Assembly: GCA_963989385.1 (NCBI GenBank)
Contig: OZ022502.1
Span: 9,687,001-9,751,000 of the forward strand
Direction: 5' to 3'
DNA from: Ctena decussata
Taxonomy: Eukaryota; Mollusca; Bivalvia; Lucinida; Lucinidae
Length of the DNA: 64,000 bases
The notes below the pieces were generated by a model. The model had not been told where the DNA came from, made no database searches, and worked only from the letters and a program-made list of their open reading frames with translations. How positions within the stretch are numbered: position 1 is the first letter of the stretch; each line of letters opens with the position of its first letter. Positions 34,330 through 46,142 of the stretch are shown one piece after another. Both the position numbers and the translations under genes were made by a program.

Positions 34330-34434
34330 AAATCTTCATTTAAGAATTTTTGGAAGTCCCTTTTTTGTTATAGTTAGTTATGCTAAATGTTGTCACCCTC
34401 TTTAAATAAAGTCTTTACTTACTTACTTAGTTTC
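34330..34434 (+). mobile_element. Probable retroelement 3' end with (ACTT)n tail
   Basis: CCCTCTTTAAATAAAGTCTT followed by TACTTACTTACTTA. The polyadenylation-like AATAAA and the tetranucleotide tail suggest a truncated non-LTR element. Confidence 0.5.
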
Positions 34435-34594
34435 TTCACAAACCTGTCAGTACACAACATGTGTATGGTTCTGGTGAACTGTTCAAGACTGGACCTCTGA
34501 TGAAACAACAATGTCTAGAGTCATCTCTTCTACAGAAGTTTCATTGGTTGACATTTATACATCATGGAAATAGACACGGCCTGATAGGTTATTC

Positions 34595-34827
34595 TTAGCC
34601 AATTGCATTCCGGGTATTTTTAGTCATCTGCTGAAATTGTCATCTGCATCAAAAATCAAGAATATTTCGACAACATTGGTCTAACTCTTAGAAATAATGT
34701 CTAGGCAGTAAACAGTTTGGATCTCAGATCAGGCCACATGTTTCTCCACATGTTTCTGTGGCCTGATCTGGATCCAAACTGTTTGCCCAGATACCCCTAA
34801 AGGGGTATCCCGAATGGAATGGGTTAG
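34595..34827. mobile_element. Element AB, copy 1
   Basis: CATTCCGGGTATTTTTAGTC at the left and GGGGTATCCCGAATGGAATG at the right are complementary. The inner palindrome CAGTTTGGATCTCAGATCAG / CTGATCTGGATCCAAACTG is around a variable loop. Copy 2 is at 59455-59701. Confidence 0.75.
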
Positions 34828-35365
34828 ATATTTTTAGCTTGCCTGAATGGGACTAAAGTTGCTGTTACTAAAAGTCAGACAGGCAAAAAAAACAAAGAAG
34901 ATGGAAACTGCAGTACGACACTGGTACCAAATAAATCATTCAAAACAAGATGAAATTTATATATCATTTGTCATTTCAGGCTTATGATCTTTGTGGTTGT
35001 TTTTACTGTTTTATACGAAATGGGAAACAAGAAATCATGAAATTGCTATTTGTGGAAGTTTCCTAATATAATACTTAACACCACAAACTTTGTTTTCTGT
35101 TAATATAAACAAAGTAAACTTATTCAAAGCTGTGCAACAATCTGACTTTTTTGTTCTTTAATGCCTAATGCCAATATCATGACATTTTTTTTACTTCCAG
35201 ACATTTCTTAATCAATTACACCCTTATTTGATCAAAGGGTTTAGCAAGATGTTTCTAACCATGGTCTGTCTCACAATTATTGCATCAACACAGCTGTTGT
35301 TTACTAAAATAAAATTAGCAAGGGAAACATGAACATATCCTATTTGAAAAAATATTTCATGAAAC

Positions 35366-35738
35366 TACCATATTAATCCTACTAAATGCCCCGGGGATGT
35401 GGCATTTTGCAGAAGGGGGAGTTATTCAGAGCCTAAAGTGTAATAAATCAACAAATGCCTAATGCGGCTAATAAAGAGTATTAAGGTGAATAGGTATACT
35501 TGCAGAGGAAGCAACTCTACTATTTTTGCCTCCCTATTTTAGTTAGGGTCAACTCTAAGAGGAAAGAATTTGCTCCTGTAGGAGCAAATTCTTTCCTTTA
35601 AGAGTTGACTCAATGTCAAAGAGCTACCTCACTCAGAGAAGCAAACATGATTTCACGCAAGTTAATATAACATTATTTTCGGAAGAGAAGCAGGGGGCCT
35701 TTATTAGAGCAGGGGTGTTTATTAGGATTAATATGGTA
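35366..35738. mobile_element. MITE P, copy 3, containing hairpin K
   Basis: Ends TACCATATTAATCCTACTAA and AGGATTAATATGGTA. The internal perfect palindrome AAAGAATTTGCTCC / GGAGCAAATTCTTT (35546-35612) is absent from copy 2. Confidence 0.82.
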
Positions 35739-36234
35739 TTTGCAAACAGTGCACACTTTGATAAGACTGCTTCGAAAAGCAAATCTTGTCTGAATCAACA
35801 ATTTTGGTTCCCCGATTCTTGTCCAAATTTATATTAAATTTGCTACAATAATTATGTACATCATTTGAAGGATAGACAGAACAACAGAATTTCCCCTGGG
35901 TGCATGCATAAGGTTGATTTGATAGTACTGTATTAAATCCTATTTAGTGCCCCCTGAACTGCTGTGTAAGAATGGATTGTTTAAAAACATATGCCACTCT
36001 GCAAATCTTACAATTCCATGATATACCCTCTGATGTGTGCAACATACAACAGAACTTCAATGGCAAGCTAGAACAGGCTTTAAGGACCATGAAAATTAGT
36101 CCCAAAGGTAGTTCCAGCCATCCAGGGCTAGTTTCTGTTCAACTGACCTCTACCGACCCAAGAACAAGTTCTAGCCAGGCTGGGTAAATGAGCCATCAGG
36201 GTTCAAGCCACTGAAGTTCTATTGTATTACCAGT
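35739..36234. other. Upstream DNA, no feature seen
   Basis: A 71-codon open frame at 35972-36187 shows no recognised domain and is not called. Confidence 0.45.
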
Positions 36235-36350
36235 GCTACCCTTTATGCACACACCAAATAGTATGCTCAGGCCGGGTTGATGCCCAGGCTGAACTCAATC
36301 TTCACTGGGTGCACTTGCCACTTCTTTGGTTTTGTTGTGTTACAGCTCAC
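36235..36350. mobile_element. 240-bp foldback element B, right-half remnant
   Basis: GATGCCCAGGCTGAACTCAA, then GTGCACTTGCCACTTCTTTG and GTTTTGTTGTGTTACAGCTC match the right arm. Confidence 0.6.
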
Positions 36351-36895
36351 ATTTTCTGTACTAATCAGACATACATTTTCTGTACTAAAGTATCTTAGCT
36401 AGCCTATTATCTTAGATTTTAGGACTGGCTATGATTATAAGAGAATTTACTGAAGAGAGAGCTGAATCAATACAGGCAATCAATAGGGACAATTAACCAA
36501 GCCTCAAGACAGCATGATAGAATAGATCTATGATCATCATCTCAATATGGATGGAATAGACAAACATAAAAATACTCTGGTCAGTACCAATAATTGTCCA
36601 CTTGAACTGTTCAGCTTTGCTCTCACATATGAACAAAGTTTCTGTGTTAAAGAGAGTTTGGTTAAGATAAAATTATGCTCATGAATGAAAATGTATGCAA
36701 TTTTTTTTTGTTTGTTTTTTTCTTGCTAAATTTATATGGTAAATTTTACTGACAAACAAAATTTATCCATGTGAACAGAAAGTATACGTAGCTATGGAGC
36801 TTTGACAGTATTTTGCCATTAAAGTTACCTCCTTACTATACTGTTGTAGATTTCAGAAACACTGACAAACTACATAAAAACATAAGTTAACTCTT

Positions 36896-37097
36896 TAAGC
36901 ACCAAATAGCAGACAACAAAATTTACGTCTGCAAAAATTAAAAAGATGCCTTGTCCAAGACATTTCATATTGAGAATTCAAAGACTAGAGGGCAAACAGT
37001 GTAGATCTAGATAAGGCGGCTCATTATGAGCCGCCTCATCAGGATCTATGCTGTTTGCAAATTTAGCTATTTTCGTCTCTGGTGCTTAAAGAATTAA
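36896..37097 (+). mobile_element. Element L, copy 1
   Basis: TTAACTCTTTAAGCACCAAA at the left and TTGGTGCTTAAAGAATTAA-type sequence at the right. The core is AGGCGGCTCATTATGAGCCGCCT within TAGATC arms and CAAACAGTGTAGATC ends. It forms an inverted pair with copy 2. Confidence 0.8.
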
Positions 37098-37757
37098 AAT
37101 ATGTTTTGTCAAAGTGTTTGCAAAATCAACAAATTTTCAGAAGCCAGTTTGATGTAGTATTAGGTTGTCCTTTCATGCACCAAGTTGTTTTTTGAAGAAC
37201 TTTGAAAAATTAAGATTTACACAAAGATTCCAAACACTCAACCATATGAAACAGTAAAATTTTGAGAATATGTCACGTGCTGATAACGTAGGTTGTACAG
37301 GGTGTTTTATGGATTTGCCAACATAATGCTCTGAGAGACTCTACCGGTAATTGGCACAATGACTTTAATCCATAATCATGTCCGTATATTGACAGCCCTG
37401 AAAAGCTTCATATTGGTCCTGCTGGAAGCCAGTAATTAAACCTATACAGAGAGGAACTTCATTGACTAGTATTAATAAATCAATGATTGCGTAGCAACTA
37501 GGGTTCTACTGACGTAATACAGCCAAATATGCTAAATTTGAATCCATTTGCGACTGAAAATAGTCAGAATGATTTGTTAATAATTATTAATCATGCTGAA
37601 TTATAAGACTGTTCGCATACAGGGATGATTGCATCTGAATGCTGAAACCCAGCTTCTTTATTAATTATATTAGAATTTTCATGCTGTTTGGTAAAATGAC
37701 TGCATGTCATTCGGCCTACTGGTAAATTTATGACATTTAAGCACTGGCTGTGAGGAA
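37098..37757. other. Upstream DNA between L copies, no feature seen
   Basis: No repeat or gene recognised. Confidence 0.45.
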
Positions 37758-37978
37758 TTAAATCTTAAAGCGCCATAGACAAAAATAGCTAAATTTGCAA
37801 AACAATGTAGATCCTGATGAGGCGGCTCATAAAGAGCCGCCTCATCTAGATCTACAAAGTTTGCCCTGTAGTTTTTGAATTTTCAATATGATCATATAGC
37901 TATGATGAAACGCCTTTTTTTCTTTTAATTTTGCAGACATAAATTTTGTCATCTGCTTTTTTGGTGCTTAAGGATTAA
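37758..37978 (-). mobile_element. Element L, copy 2 (reversed)
   Basis: Complement of copy 1 across its whole length, with core GAGGCGGCTCATAAAGAGCCGCCTC. The two copies are about 660 bp apart and head in opposite directions. Confidence 0.8.
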
Positions 37979-38033
37979 GGCCAGGCTTGACATAAAGCTT
38001 GGTCTTAGCATAGTGCAAAATACATTTAACTAA

Positions 38034-38265
38034 GAAAGTTCTAGTTAATGTTTCTATCTTCATGAGTTCTAGTATGTATTTCTATCTTCATATTAAGTTC
38101 TAGTAAGTACTTCTATATCTTCATGAGTTCTAGTATGTATTTCTATCTTCATATTAAGTTCTAGTAAGTACTTCTATATCTTCATGAGTTCTAGTATGTA
38201 TTTCTATCTTCATATTAAGTTCTAGTAAGTACTTCTATATCTTCACGAGTTCTAGTATTTCTATC
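38034..38265. repeat. Minisatellite, about 60-bp unit, four copies
   Basis: Unit built from GTTCTAGTAAGTACTTCTAT, ATCTTCATGAGTTCTAGTAT and GTATTTCTATCTTCATATTA. The units are nearly identical, with a degenerate last copy. Confidence 0.88.
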
Positions 38266-38917
38266 TTCATGAATTCCAATAATGATTTCCAGAATTTAAG
38301 TTTGGTGTTCATAAGTTAGGAGAGGAGTCCTCCTCAGGTTTATAAACTGAAATGGGATGAACTACCTGTATCAGTGAACAGCAGTGCTGAGCTTGCTGCT
38401 TGATTCATGTTAACATTTTCTTTTCAGTCTGTATCTGTGCTGCTTATACATGACAGATGAATCTTTGTAACATGTTTCTAACCTGGGCTTCTATAAATTC
38501 AGAAGCCTAACATGCAGACTATACAAGAAGAATAGAAAGATAAAGGGTGATAATAAAAGCTGTGTGCAATGGAGCCCCGGATTCTGCCTCAAGCTGGACT
38601 CGTACAAAAAAGAACATGCAAGTATATTTCTCATTATGCATGTGTACATCCTGAGCAAGACAAACCTCCAAAGTGTCTACACCCGCCCGTGAGCCCAGAC
38701 CATAATTATAGCAAAGACTGAGCAGAGTAGGCTTAGCCTTTTGCTAAAACCAAAATGCCCCTTTCTCCTAGAGGCATGACTCCTACCATGTAACTTGGCT
38801 CTTTGCCACATTTGGGGCATCTCAACTGGGTCTACACTATTTGCCAATCTCCCTTTCAAAGGTCTCCAGGCAATGATGGGAGATAATGAATTTGAATGCC
38901 TCAGCAACCAATCCAAC
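38266..38917. other. Upstream DNA with SINE SB remnant
   Basis: GGGTGATAATAAAAGCTGTG at 38547 is a reversed SB fragment. The remainder is unrecognised. Confidence 0.45.
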
Positions 38918-39023
38918 CCAGCAGGCACATAACGTCAAAATGATGTCATACTGATGTCAATGCGACATCATGACATCGCATCAACATCAGAACGACGTCA
39001 TTTCGATGTCAAGTGCCCACTGG
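38918..39023. mobile_element. Palindromic MITE AD, copy 2
   Basis: Ends CCAGCAGGCAC and AAGTGCCCACTGG. The interior is ATGATGTCATACTGATGTCA with its complement around GCGACATCATGACATCGC. Confidence 0.78.
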
Positions 39024-39329
39024 ACAGAGAGATAAGACAACCTTTTTTCTACCATTTTACCAGACTACCCAGTACCCAATATTGTTGTCACCTCTGTCGA
39101 TTATCACTCTGCACCCAAGAAGAGAGCCAGAATTATTTAGCTTTTTTTTTTAGTTGTTCAAAATACCATAGGTCAATGTCCCACTGAATGTCAAAGAACT
39201 GATAATATGTCAAAGAAGAAAATAAGATGTCAAAGCATTTAGAGCCTTTCCAAATGTGTGACTTTCCTCTATTATTAAGATGAAGGATGAGTCCATTAAG
39301 GTAAGATGGATGACTTGCGATTTAACGTT

Positions 39330-39500
39330 CTTCTTAACAGTATTTCAGTCATATCATGATGATGTTGGGTGATAATGAAAAGCTGTGTGCAATGGAACCC
39401 CATTTACGATTGAAAAGATCCATGCCTAAAGCGGGGCTCGAACCCAGAGCCGCTAGATCAGCAGGCCAGCGCTTTAACTTACTGAGCTACCAGAGCTCCT
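39330..39500 (-). mobile_element. tRNA-derived SINE SB (reversed)
   Basis: Minus strand: TGGTAGCTCAGTAAGTTAAA (A box), a CTGGCCTGCTGATCTAGCGG arm and GGGTTCGAGCCCCGC (B box), followed by the SB body (ATTATCACCC..GATATGACTGAAATACTGTT). The head is the best preserved in this family but has no complete acceptor stem, so it is not called as a tRNA gene. Confidence 0.75.
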
Positions 39501-40997
39501 CATTAATTTAAGGTAAGAGGGTATATTAATCAGTTCAACAGAAGGCAGTGAGAGTTACCTATCACAAATCATAAATCCAACTGTAGCTGATTTCATGCTC
39601 TGCTTGTTAAATTGTTCTGCTCTCTGAGAGCAATGGAAACAAGAATTATGATATTGAAGAACTCTGCTTTATGTAAATAGGTTCAATTTTGTATAGAAAT
39701 TCCTGTCAGGAAACAGTGTAGACCCTGATCATTCTGCAGCTTTGAACTGGTTAATAATGCACTGTTTGCCTATGTCCCTAAAACAGGTTTACAGTCTTGA
39801 TAGGGTAATGTTACAAAGTTGCCTTCAGCAAGCACCACCTTCAATGGGAACAATCAAAACTGGTTCCTCAATGGAGGTGCTTGCGGAATATAGGTCTAGT
39901 TGAACAAGCATCCGGAACTGGATTTGGTCTTCTATGACAGTCCATTGTAGTTTCAGGGGTTTCTGTTGAATGTTTTCACTTTTATTGTATTTTCCATAGA
40001 AATTCTTGTAAGGAAATAGTGTTGATCCTGATCAGATGCTGCATTGTGCAGCATCTGAACTGGGCCTGCACTGTTTGCATATGTCCAGTTTAAAAAGTGT
40101 TAAATTTGTATGCATGAGCCCTTTGAGAAGTCAGTCCAATAGGTGACTTAATTTTCAGACATAAGCATGAGAGATGTGTCATATTTTGTCAAAATAATGA
40201 ATAGAATAGAGTTGTTGTCAGTTTCTTTAACCAAAAATATGCTACTGTATTACAGATATTCACACAGAGCTTTCTGATGTATGTTATGTTGTAAAATGTA
40301 CAAGCATTCTGAGAAACAAGAACTGATCGGACTTCATATTGACGGGAAATAGCTGAATCATTCATTTTGCTCGAATTTGGCCCTAGACAATATAGCTGTT
40401 TATCTTTTAAACCCTGTAAATGTCAACTAATTGCAATTTCTATTTTCAGCTTTCCATATGTTACGTTGTGACACGCAGCAACAAAACTTACCTTTGTTCA
40501 CGTAATCCAAATCCATTTATTCGTACATTGAAAAGTTTTGATATTCCAATCTATAACAAAAAATGTCTACCCAAAATATATACCCTAACAAATTATGCTA
40601 ACTACTCATTTATTCACATATACAGGGTCTATACGTAAAGGATTTAATTTGCTATAAATATCTTAAACATATCACGATTTCAACCATGAAGAGAATACCC
40701 TACAGTAAGTGTTTACGAATTTACTCTCGAATCAACAATACAATACCCACCTACACCTATTTTATAGGTTTAAATACAATGCTTGAGATAAGGTTTAACT
40801 TTGGTCACGAAAGAGAAAAAAGATTGTTTTGTGACTTCAAAAAAGTATATGCTGTGGGTTCTTACCAGTACTGCTCTCACTCACGAGTTAACTTTAATGA
40901 GACCCCATAACATTATGTTTTAATGAAAAAATAATGAGCCAAAATTTTGTTCCCCAAACTTTTATTTACCTAGAGATGTGTATTTACCTATAAACAT
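39501..40997. other. Upstream DNA with partial palindromes
   Basis: Two related stretches near 39705-39775 and 40000-40085 carry GAAACAGTGTAGACCCTGAT-type and GATGCTGCATTGTGCAGCAT palindromes. A third is at 42265-42350. The remainder is unrecognised. Confidence 0.5.
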
Positions 40998-41178
40998 TAA
41001 AAAAATTGGGACACCTGCAACTATAAATAATTACTGTAATTGTCCTAAAATGAAACAGTTTGGTTATACAATGCAGTAATGTGTCCGAAAGCTGCAGACA
41101 GAATGGCAAACAGTGCAGGTCCTGATCAGACTGAATTGTTTGCCTAGACCTATTCTGTCCCAATACTTAGAAATTTTA
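40998..41178. mobile_element. MITE J, copy 2
   Basis: AAAAATTGGGACACCTGCAA at the left and TGTCCCAATACTTAGAAATT at the right are complementary. The interior carries GGCAAACAGTGCAGGTCCTG. Confidence 0.7.
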
Positions 41179-41492
41179 CATTATTTAAAATATTGACAGA
41201 GACCTTATAATGCAATATCATTGCTCAAAGCCATATTTAATGACAATGATAAGCAGTGTAATACCATTATATATTTATTTGTATTTGAAAATCGTAGTTG
41301 TTTAACAAAATTAATATCCTTATGGCTATTATATCATCTATTCATAATATTGTATTTTCACCTGAGAGAAAATAAAATTTTATTCAGTTACCATAAAGAC
41401 TCAAAGTATTTGAGATTAAGGAGTAGACTCAAAAGTCTGAACAGGGTTAAGGTTTGCATTTTTTTAAAAAAAATCATATCCTCTAAAATAAT

Positions 41493-41791
41493 TTATCATA
41501 TGAGGTCAGTGTTATTCAGTGGATTATGCCATGTCATAAAAATCGTATGACCACACGTGTAATAACACTTTGGCCCGTACACGTAACATCATTTACAACG
41601 TCCATGTCAACAATGCGTTTTCTTATTGAAATAATCTTTGGTTTAAAGGCATTAAAATCCCATTTTAAAGGGTAATATGATAAACAGAATCTTACACTTG
41701 TGGTCATTTCATATGAAATTTATGAAACTCGCCCAAGGCTCGTTTCATAAATTTCATATGGAATGACCACTCGTGTAAGATCCTCCATATA
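41493..41791. mobile_element. Element E, subfamily 2, copy 1
   Basis: TTATCATATGAGGTCAGTG at the left. The right-hand foldback is GGTCATTTCATATGAAATTT with its complement around ACTCGCCCAAGGCTCG. ATATGATAAACAGAATCTTA is shared with E copies 1 and 2. Confidence 0.7.
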
Positions 41792-43716
41792 CCATAATGT
41801 AAAAGTTACTTTTAAAGAAAGCTAAAGTGTCTGAATATTTAAGGCAAATATTTCAGGTGGATGAGTACACTTCTGTGTTTTTCCACCATTTTTACAAAGG
41901 GAAACAACTTGTGACTTCCTGTCTGCTTCTCAAGATTAAGAAGCCCTTCCAAAGGGGAGCAAATTCATTGACAAACAGAGAAGAGGGATGTAAAAATTAA
42001 AGTGGCAGAGTTGCTCCCCCTTAAGGTATACCAAGGGCAGAACACTCTGATCTTGAACTATTTACCTCCTTTCTCACTGGTTGGCTATTGTTACAGTTGT
42101 CTCCCAAATAAATCCGGCAGCTAAAACCATGGGCGCATATCCATACTCATACCCTTTTTTTATTTACCAGTGGGGTCTTGTCCATCTCTATTATTTGGGT
42201 GAGACCATTTCCAGTTTTAGGGGTTTTCGGTGACTGTTTTCACTTTCACTGTGTTTTACATAGGAATTCCTGAGCAAACAGTGCTGACTCTGATCAAATG
42301 TCACATTCTGCGGCATCTATAATGGGCCTGCACTGTTTGCATATGTCCCCAAAATGGGGCTCAACTCTACAAAAGCATAAATGATAATAGATGACGTTCC
42401 AATTAAGCCACACCCAGAATGTCACTCAAAAGCCACCTGATAGTGTTAACTGGCCAGTGCAACAACTCAGCAGGTAACATAGTATTTAGTCCCACAAACA
42501 AAATCGCACATGTTCAATGTCCCACATAAGTCTGTGATTTTACCTTACAATTAATGAAGGAATGTATACCTGAGTTTCAAGTAGGCCTGGCTTTAGGAAC
42601 TATAAATCGTTACTCCAAGTCAGGCATTACTTTTTACTTCGATTCAGCATTAATTTTTTATAGAAGACATATATATATAACCTTAGATTTTGAAAGAAAT
42701 ATGTTGTGTTCCAAACTAATAAAAAGATAAGAAAAATTTAAATTAACCACAAAAAAATTGATGTTTATTGATGAACAATACACAAATAACAACACTGCAC
42801 GTCAGAAGCACCATATGCCTACACATCATTGCAATATATCATCAATCAACAGCAGTCTTACTGTCTCTATGAAAAGATCTGGATATTCTGATAATTTTTG
42901 TAATAATATGATATTTGTTCCCATTAGTTATTTAAAGCTGTAGAACAAGCAGAAAAAAGTTTAACCAGTTCACATTATTAATGTTTAATCCAATAATTAA
43001 ACTTAACGCAAAACTTTCTCGCAAATGTTAACAGAAACTGATGAACTGACGGAAAGACTGAAACTATATACCCCTCGACATACATTTCTATTTATTTTTT
43101 TGTTGTCGTTTGTTTGTGGAGAAGGGGAGGAGTGGGAAAAGGTGGGGGAATGGAATGGGGAGATTGATTGGCGAGGTGTGAGGCATCTAATATAATGCCA
43201 TTCAGCAATTTAGAAGTCCTGCTCAAGTAAATGGCATTTTTGAGACAAAATAACATAATAGATTTGGGTGGATCTTGATGAAACTCGGCCACTTTTTCAC
43301 AGAAATAGTGAGTGTGGTGTGGGGCATTTATTAGAGAGGGGGAATTTATCAAGATAAATCAGGTACATCTATTATAGTTTTTCTGTTACTGTACAATATC
43401 CCAGCTGGAATCAAACACTGTGTCCATATCTGTCATGGCATCCATTTACTGGCAATTTAACCGCACTCCAACAGTGTGACTGTACCAAGAACCAATACAA
43501 GCAAAGGATAGGTTTTGCATTTAAAATCAATGTTTTCATTTGCTTTCTTAGGACGAATTCTCCTGATGTTTGTTTATCAAATTTTGTCTTCCCAGAAATC
43601 AATAGCAGTAAGTAGAAGCAATTTATTTTCAAGTCAAGGCTGCAGCCAACTTATTTATATGCCCGGCCTCTTCGATATTCAGATCCAAGAGCTGCCTTCA
43701 TGCAGAAAACACTGTT
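41792..43716. other. Upstream DNA, mostly unrecognised
   Basis: 41860-42010 resembles 60205-60320 (ACCATTTTTACAAAGG, AACAACTT.TGTGACT). A partial MITE P right end is near 43320-43365. No gene. Confidence 0.5.
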
Positions 43717-44088
43717 TACCGTAATCGACCTTATTAGCGCCCTGTGCGCTTAACTTTTTCAAAATGGCAGCAAATACTTGTAGTAAACTTTCTTTCTTAT
43801 TAGCGCACATTTTAATAGGTTATTATATATTGAAAGGAACAAATTTAAAGGTAAAGCATCAGAGAAAAGCTGCTTATAGGCAGCTTTTCTCTGATGCTTA
43901 ACCTTTAAATTCATAGAGAAGCTTTAGAAATAAAAAATGATATATTCTGTTGCATTTTCAGCTCTTGTAAACAAGCAAACAAAGGAATAAACCAGTAAAA
44001 AATATGTGCATTTATAGTCCTATGTCTCACAAATTGCCATGGTGTGCGCTTATAGGGGCATGTGCGCTAATTAGGTAGAATACGGTAT
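43717..44088. mobile_element. MITE Y
   Basis: Ends TACCGTAATCGACCTTATTAG and CTAATTAGGTAGAATACGGTA in complement. The centre is the palindrome GCATCAGAGAAAAGCTGC / GCAGCTTTTCTCTGATGC within TTTAAAGG / CCTTTAAA. Confidence 0.75.
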
Positions 44089-44764
44089 TTAACAAATCAG
44101 AGCTAGTCGTACTAAAATCATCTCAACAAACCTTCCTAGGTGTTTACGAGGAAAATATATGACAAAAGTACCCCAAATAAGCCTGCTCCAGAGCCAAATC
44201 TAAACCAACAGAAGGTTCTATATCATAGCTTGCAATATGAATTGGTTGTGTGTGTACGGTATTATGAGGGAAGCAAAATTTGAGACCACTAGCCTGCACA
44301 TAAAACCTCAACCTGTCAAGAGGCTAAAAGTATGAGTTCACTTTCAAGGGAAGCAACTCTTTTGCCTCCCTTCTCAATAGGGTCAACTTCAGGAGCAAAA
44401 TCTTTTCCCTTAAGAGTTGACCCCCTTTAGAAAGGCTTTCTCTGTACAGGGAACCAAACAGTCAGTCACAGAAGTTGTCTTCCTTTCAAAAAATGACAGA
44501 AAACATGGCTTTGTACTCAAGCATCTTAAGAAAGTCGCAATATTTAGAGTAAATACAGTAGGCCTTTCACCTTTCATCTTCCTCTGATGAATTATTCATA
44601 ATTCAACTTCACATTTTTATTGCCAGAGCGAATGTATCCCTCCTGGATTCCATCGGATAATTTGATTTATATAATAAATAAATAATAAAGTTGAATTACC
44701 CTTGTTTTGCAGCAAGAATATCTCTGCAGGACAAGAAGTTTATTATTCTTGACCTAAATGCCTT
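44089..44764. other. Upstream DNA with hairpin K remnant
   Basis: GGGTCAACTTCAGGAGCAAA / CCCTTAAGAGTTGACCC at 44385-44440 is a shortened hairpin K. Otherwise unrecognised. Confidence 0.5.
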
Positions 44765-45000
44765 GGTAGCATGATTGGTTAAGCACTGGCTCACGGTCCT
44801 TGTGGTAGAGACTTCAAATCCTTCCATATCAAATTTCCCTGACTGACCTGGAGTGCAATTCTTCTGACCATAAATGAGGCTCTATCGCACACCGCCTTTC
44901 ATTATCATCCCCACAATCATCTTGATATGACTGAAATACTGTTGAACGGGAAGTAAAATCAATTTCAACCCTCCATCCATCAAAGCTAAATTTTCAATCA
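44765..45000 (+). mobile_element. tRNA-derived SINE SB, copy with head
   Basis: Starts TTGGTAGCATGATTGGTTAA with a GAGACTTCAAATCCTTCC degenerate B box. Then comes the body CCTTTCATTATCATCCCCAC and CTTGATATGACTGAAATACT, ending near CCATCCATC. Confidence 0.7.
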
Positions 45001-45038
45001 TACCTCCATTTACTGCCAATGTACAAACAGAAACCACA

Positions 45039-45277
45039 AATGAGCTGTGACACGATCAAACCATCAAAGTGGCACAAGCACCCAGCAAAGTTTCAGATCA
45101 GCCTGGGCAGCCACCCAGTCTGATCAAATGTTTGCTGTGTGGTTAAAGGTAGTAAAGGGACTAAGCTAGCTCCATGTAGTTAGTGAAGACTGATCAGACT
45201 AGGGGATACCAAGGCTGATCTGAGTCTTCTTGTGGAAAACAGGCCATTTTGTTGGTTTTGTCATGCCATGGCTCAAA
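45039..45277. mobile_element. 240-bp foldback element B, copy 7
   Basis: Starts AATGAGCTGTGACACGATCA and ends TTTTGTCATGCCATGGCTCA. Several small deletions. Confidence 0.8.
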
Positions 45278-45686
45278 TGTGTCATAAGCAGCCCTTATCC
45301 TCCCCTTCAAAATTCTCAGATTTTTCCCTGACAATTTACAATTTTCCATACCCTTTTAAATATCTTTACTATTACATGTTACAGGTATCACTTGAAAAAT
45401 GGAGTCACTCTTTAAGAAAAGAATTTACTCCAAGTGGCAGCAAATTGTTCCTTTTAAGAGCAGCCCTCAATGAGGAAGTATTTTTGTGGATGCATTCTTT
45501 TCTTTCCCATTATGGAGAAAAAGAACATTTTCTATCATAACCATTAAATTATGATCAAGTGTTTAAATATATGTGACCAATCATGAAATTCCCTGACTTT
45601 GCAAGACCTGAAAAAAAAAATCTTTTTATAGATTATTTCCATGACCTGGCAATTACTGAATCTTGCTTCACTTGTCAAGACTTCTT

Positions 45687-45853
45687 AAGGTGGGTTCACA
45701 CGGTGACACATGTCACAAGACACATGTGTCATACACCCATTAGAGGATTAGACAGGTTGCATGCTACAGAAAGTGTCATGGAAAATAGTTTTGGGGTGTT
45801 TACCCGGAGACAAATATTGCATGACACATGTGTAACCGTGTAAACCTACCTTT
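45687..45853. mobile_element. MITE Z
   Basis: TAAGGTGGGTTCACACGGT at the left and ACCGTGTAAACCTACCTTTA at the right are complementary. ACACATGTGTCA palindromes lie next to each end. Confidence 0.75.
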
Positions 45854-45879
45854 AGAATGCATCAAAACAATGCAATGAC

Positions 45880-46142
45880 ACCAGGGACAGTTGTTCAAAA
45901 CTAACGACGTCGTCAGTTAATGAGACGTTAAAAATTTTGAAAAATTAATATCTCAAATACACCAATATTTTTGGGTTGAAAAAATGTGAGAAGCTTTTGC
46001 ACTGCAAAAGTTGCAAAAGTTTCTCACATTTTTTCAGCAAAAACAAGTCAGTGTAGTTGGATAAAAAGTCACTTAACACTTAACCAGTTGACCTGTTAAC
46101 GAGTTTGTTAAAGCTAAGGATGCTTTGTACAACTGGGCCCTG
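45880..46142. mobile_element. Foldback element O, copy 2
   Basis: ACAGTTGTTCAAAACTAACG at the left and CTTTGTACAACTGGGCCCTG at the right. Central GAAGCTTTTGCACTGCAAAAG hairpin and TCACATTTTTTCAGC / GTTGAAAAAATGTGAG pairing, as in copy 1. Confidence 0.7.
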
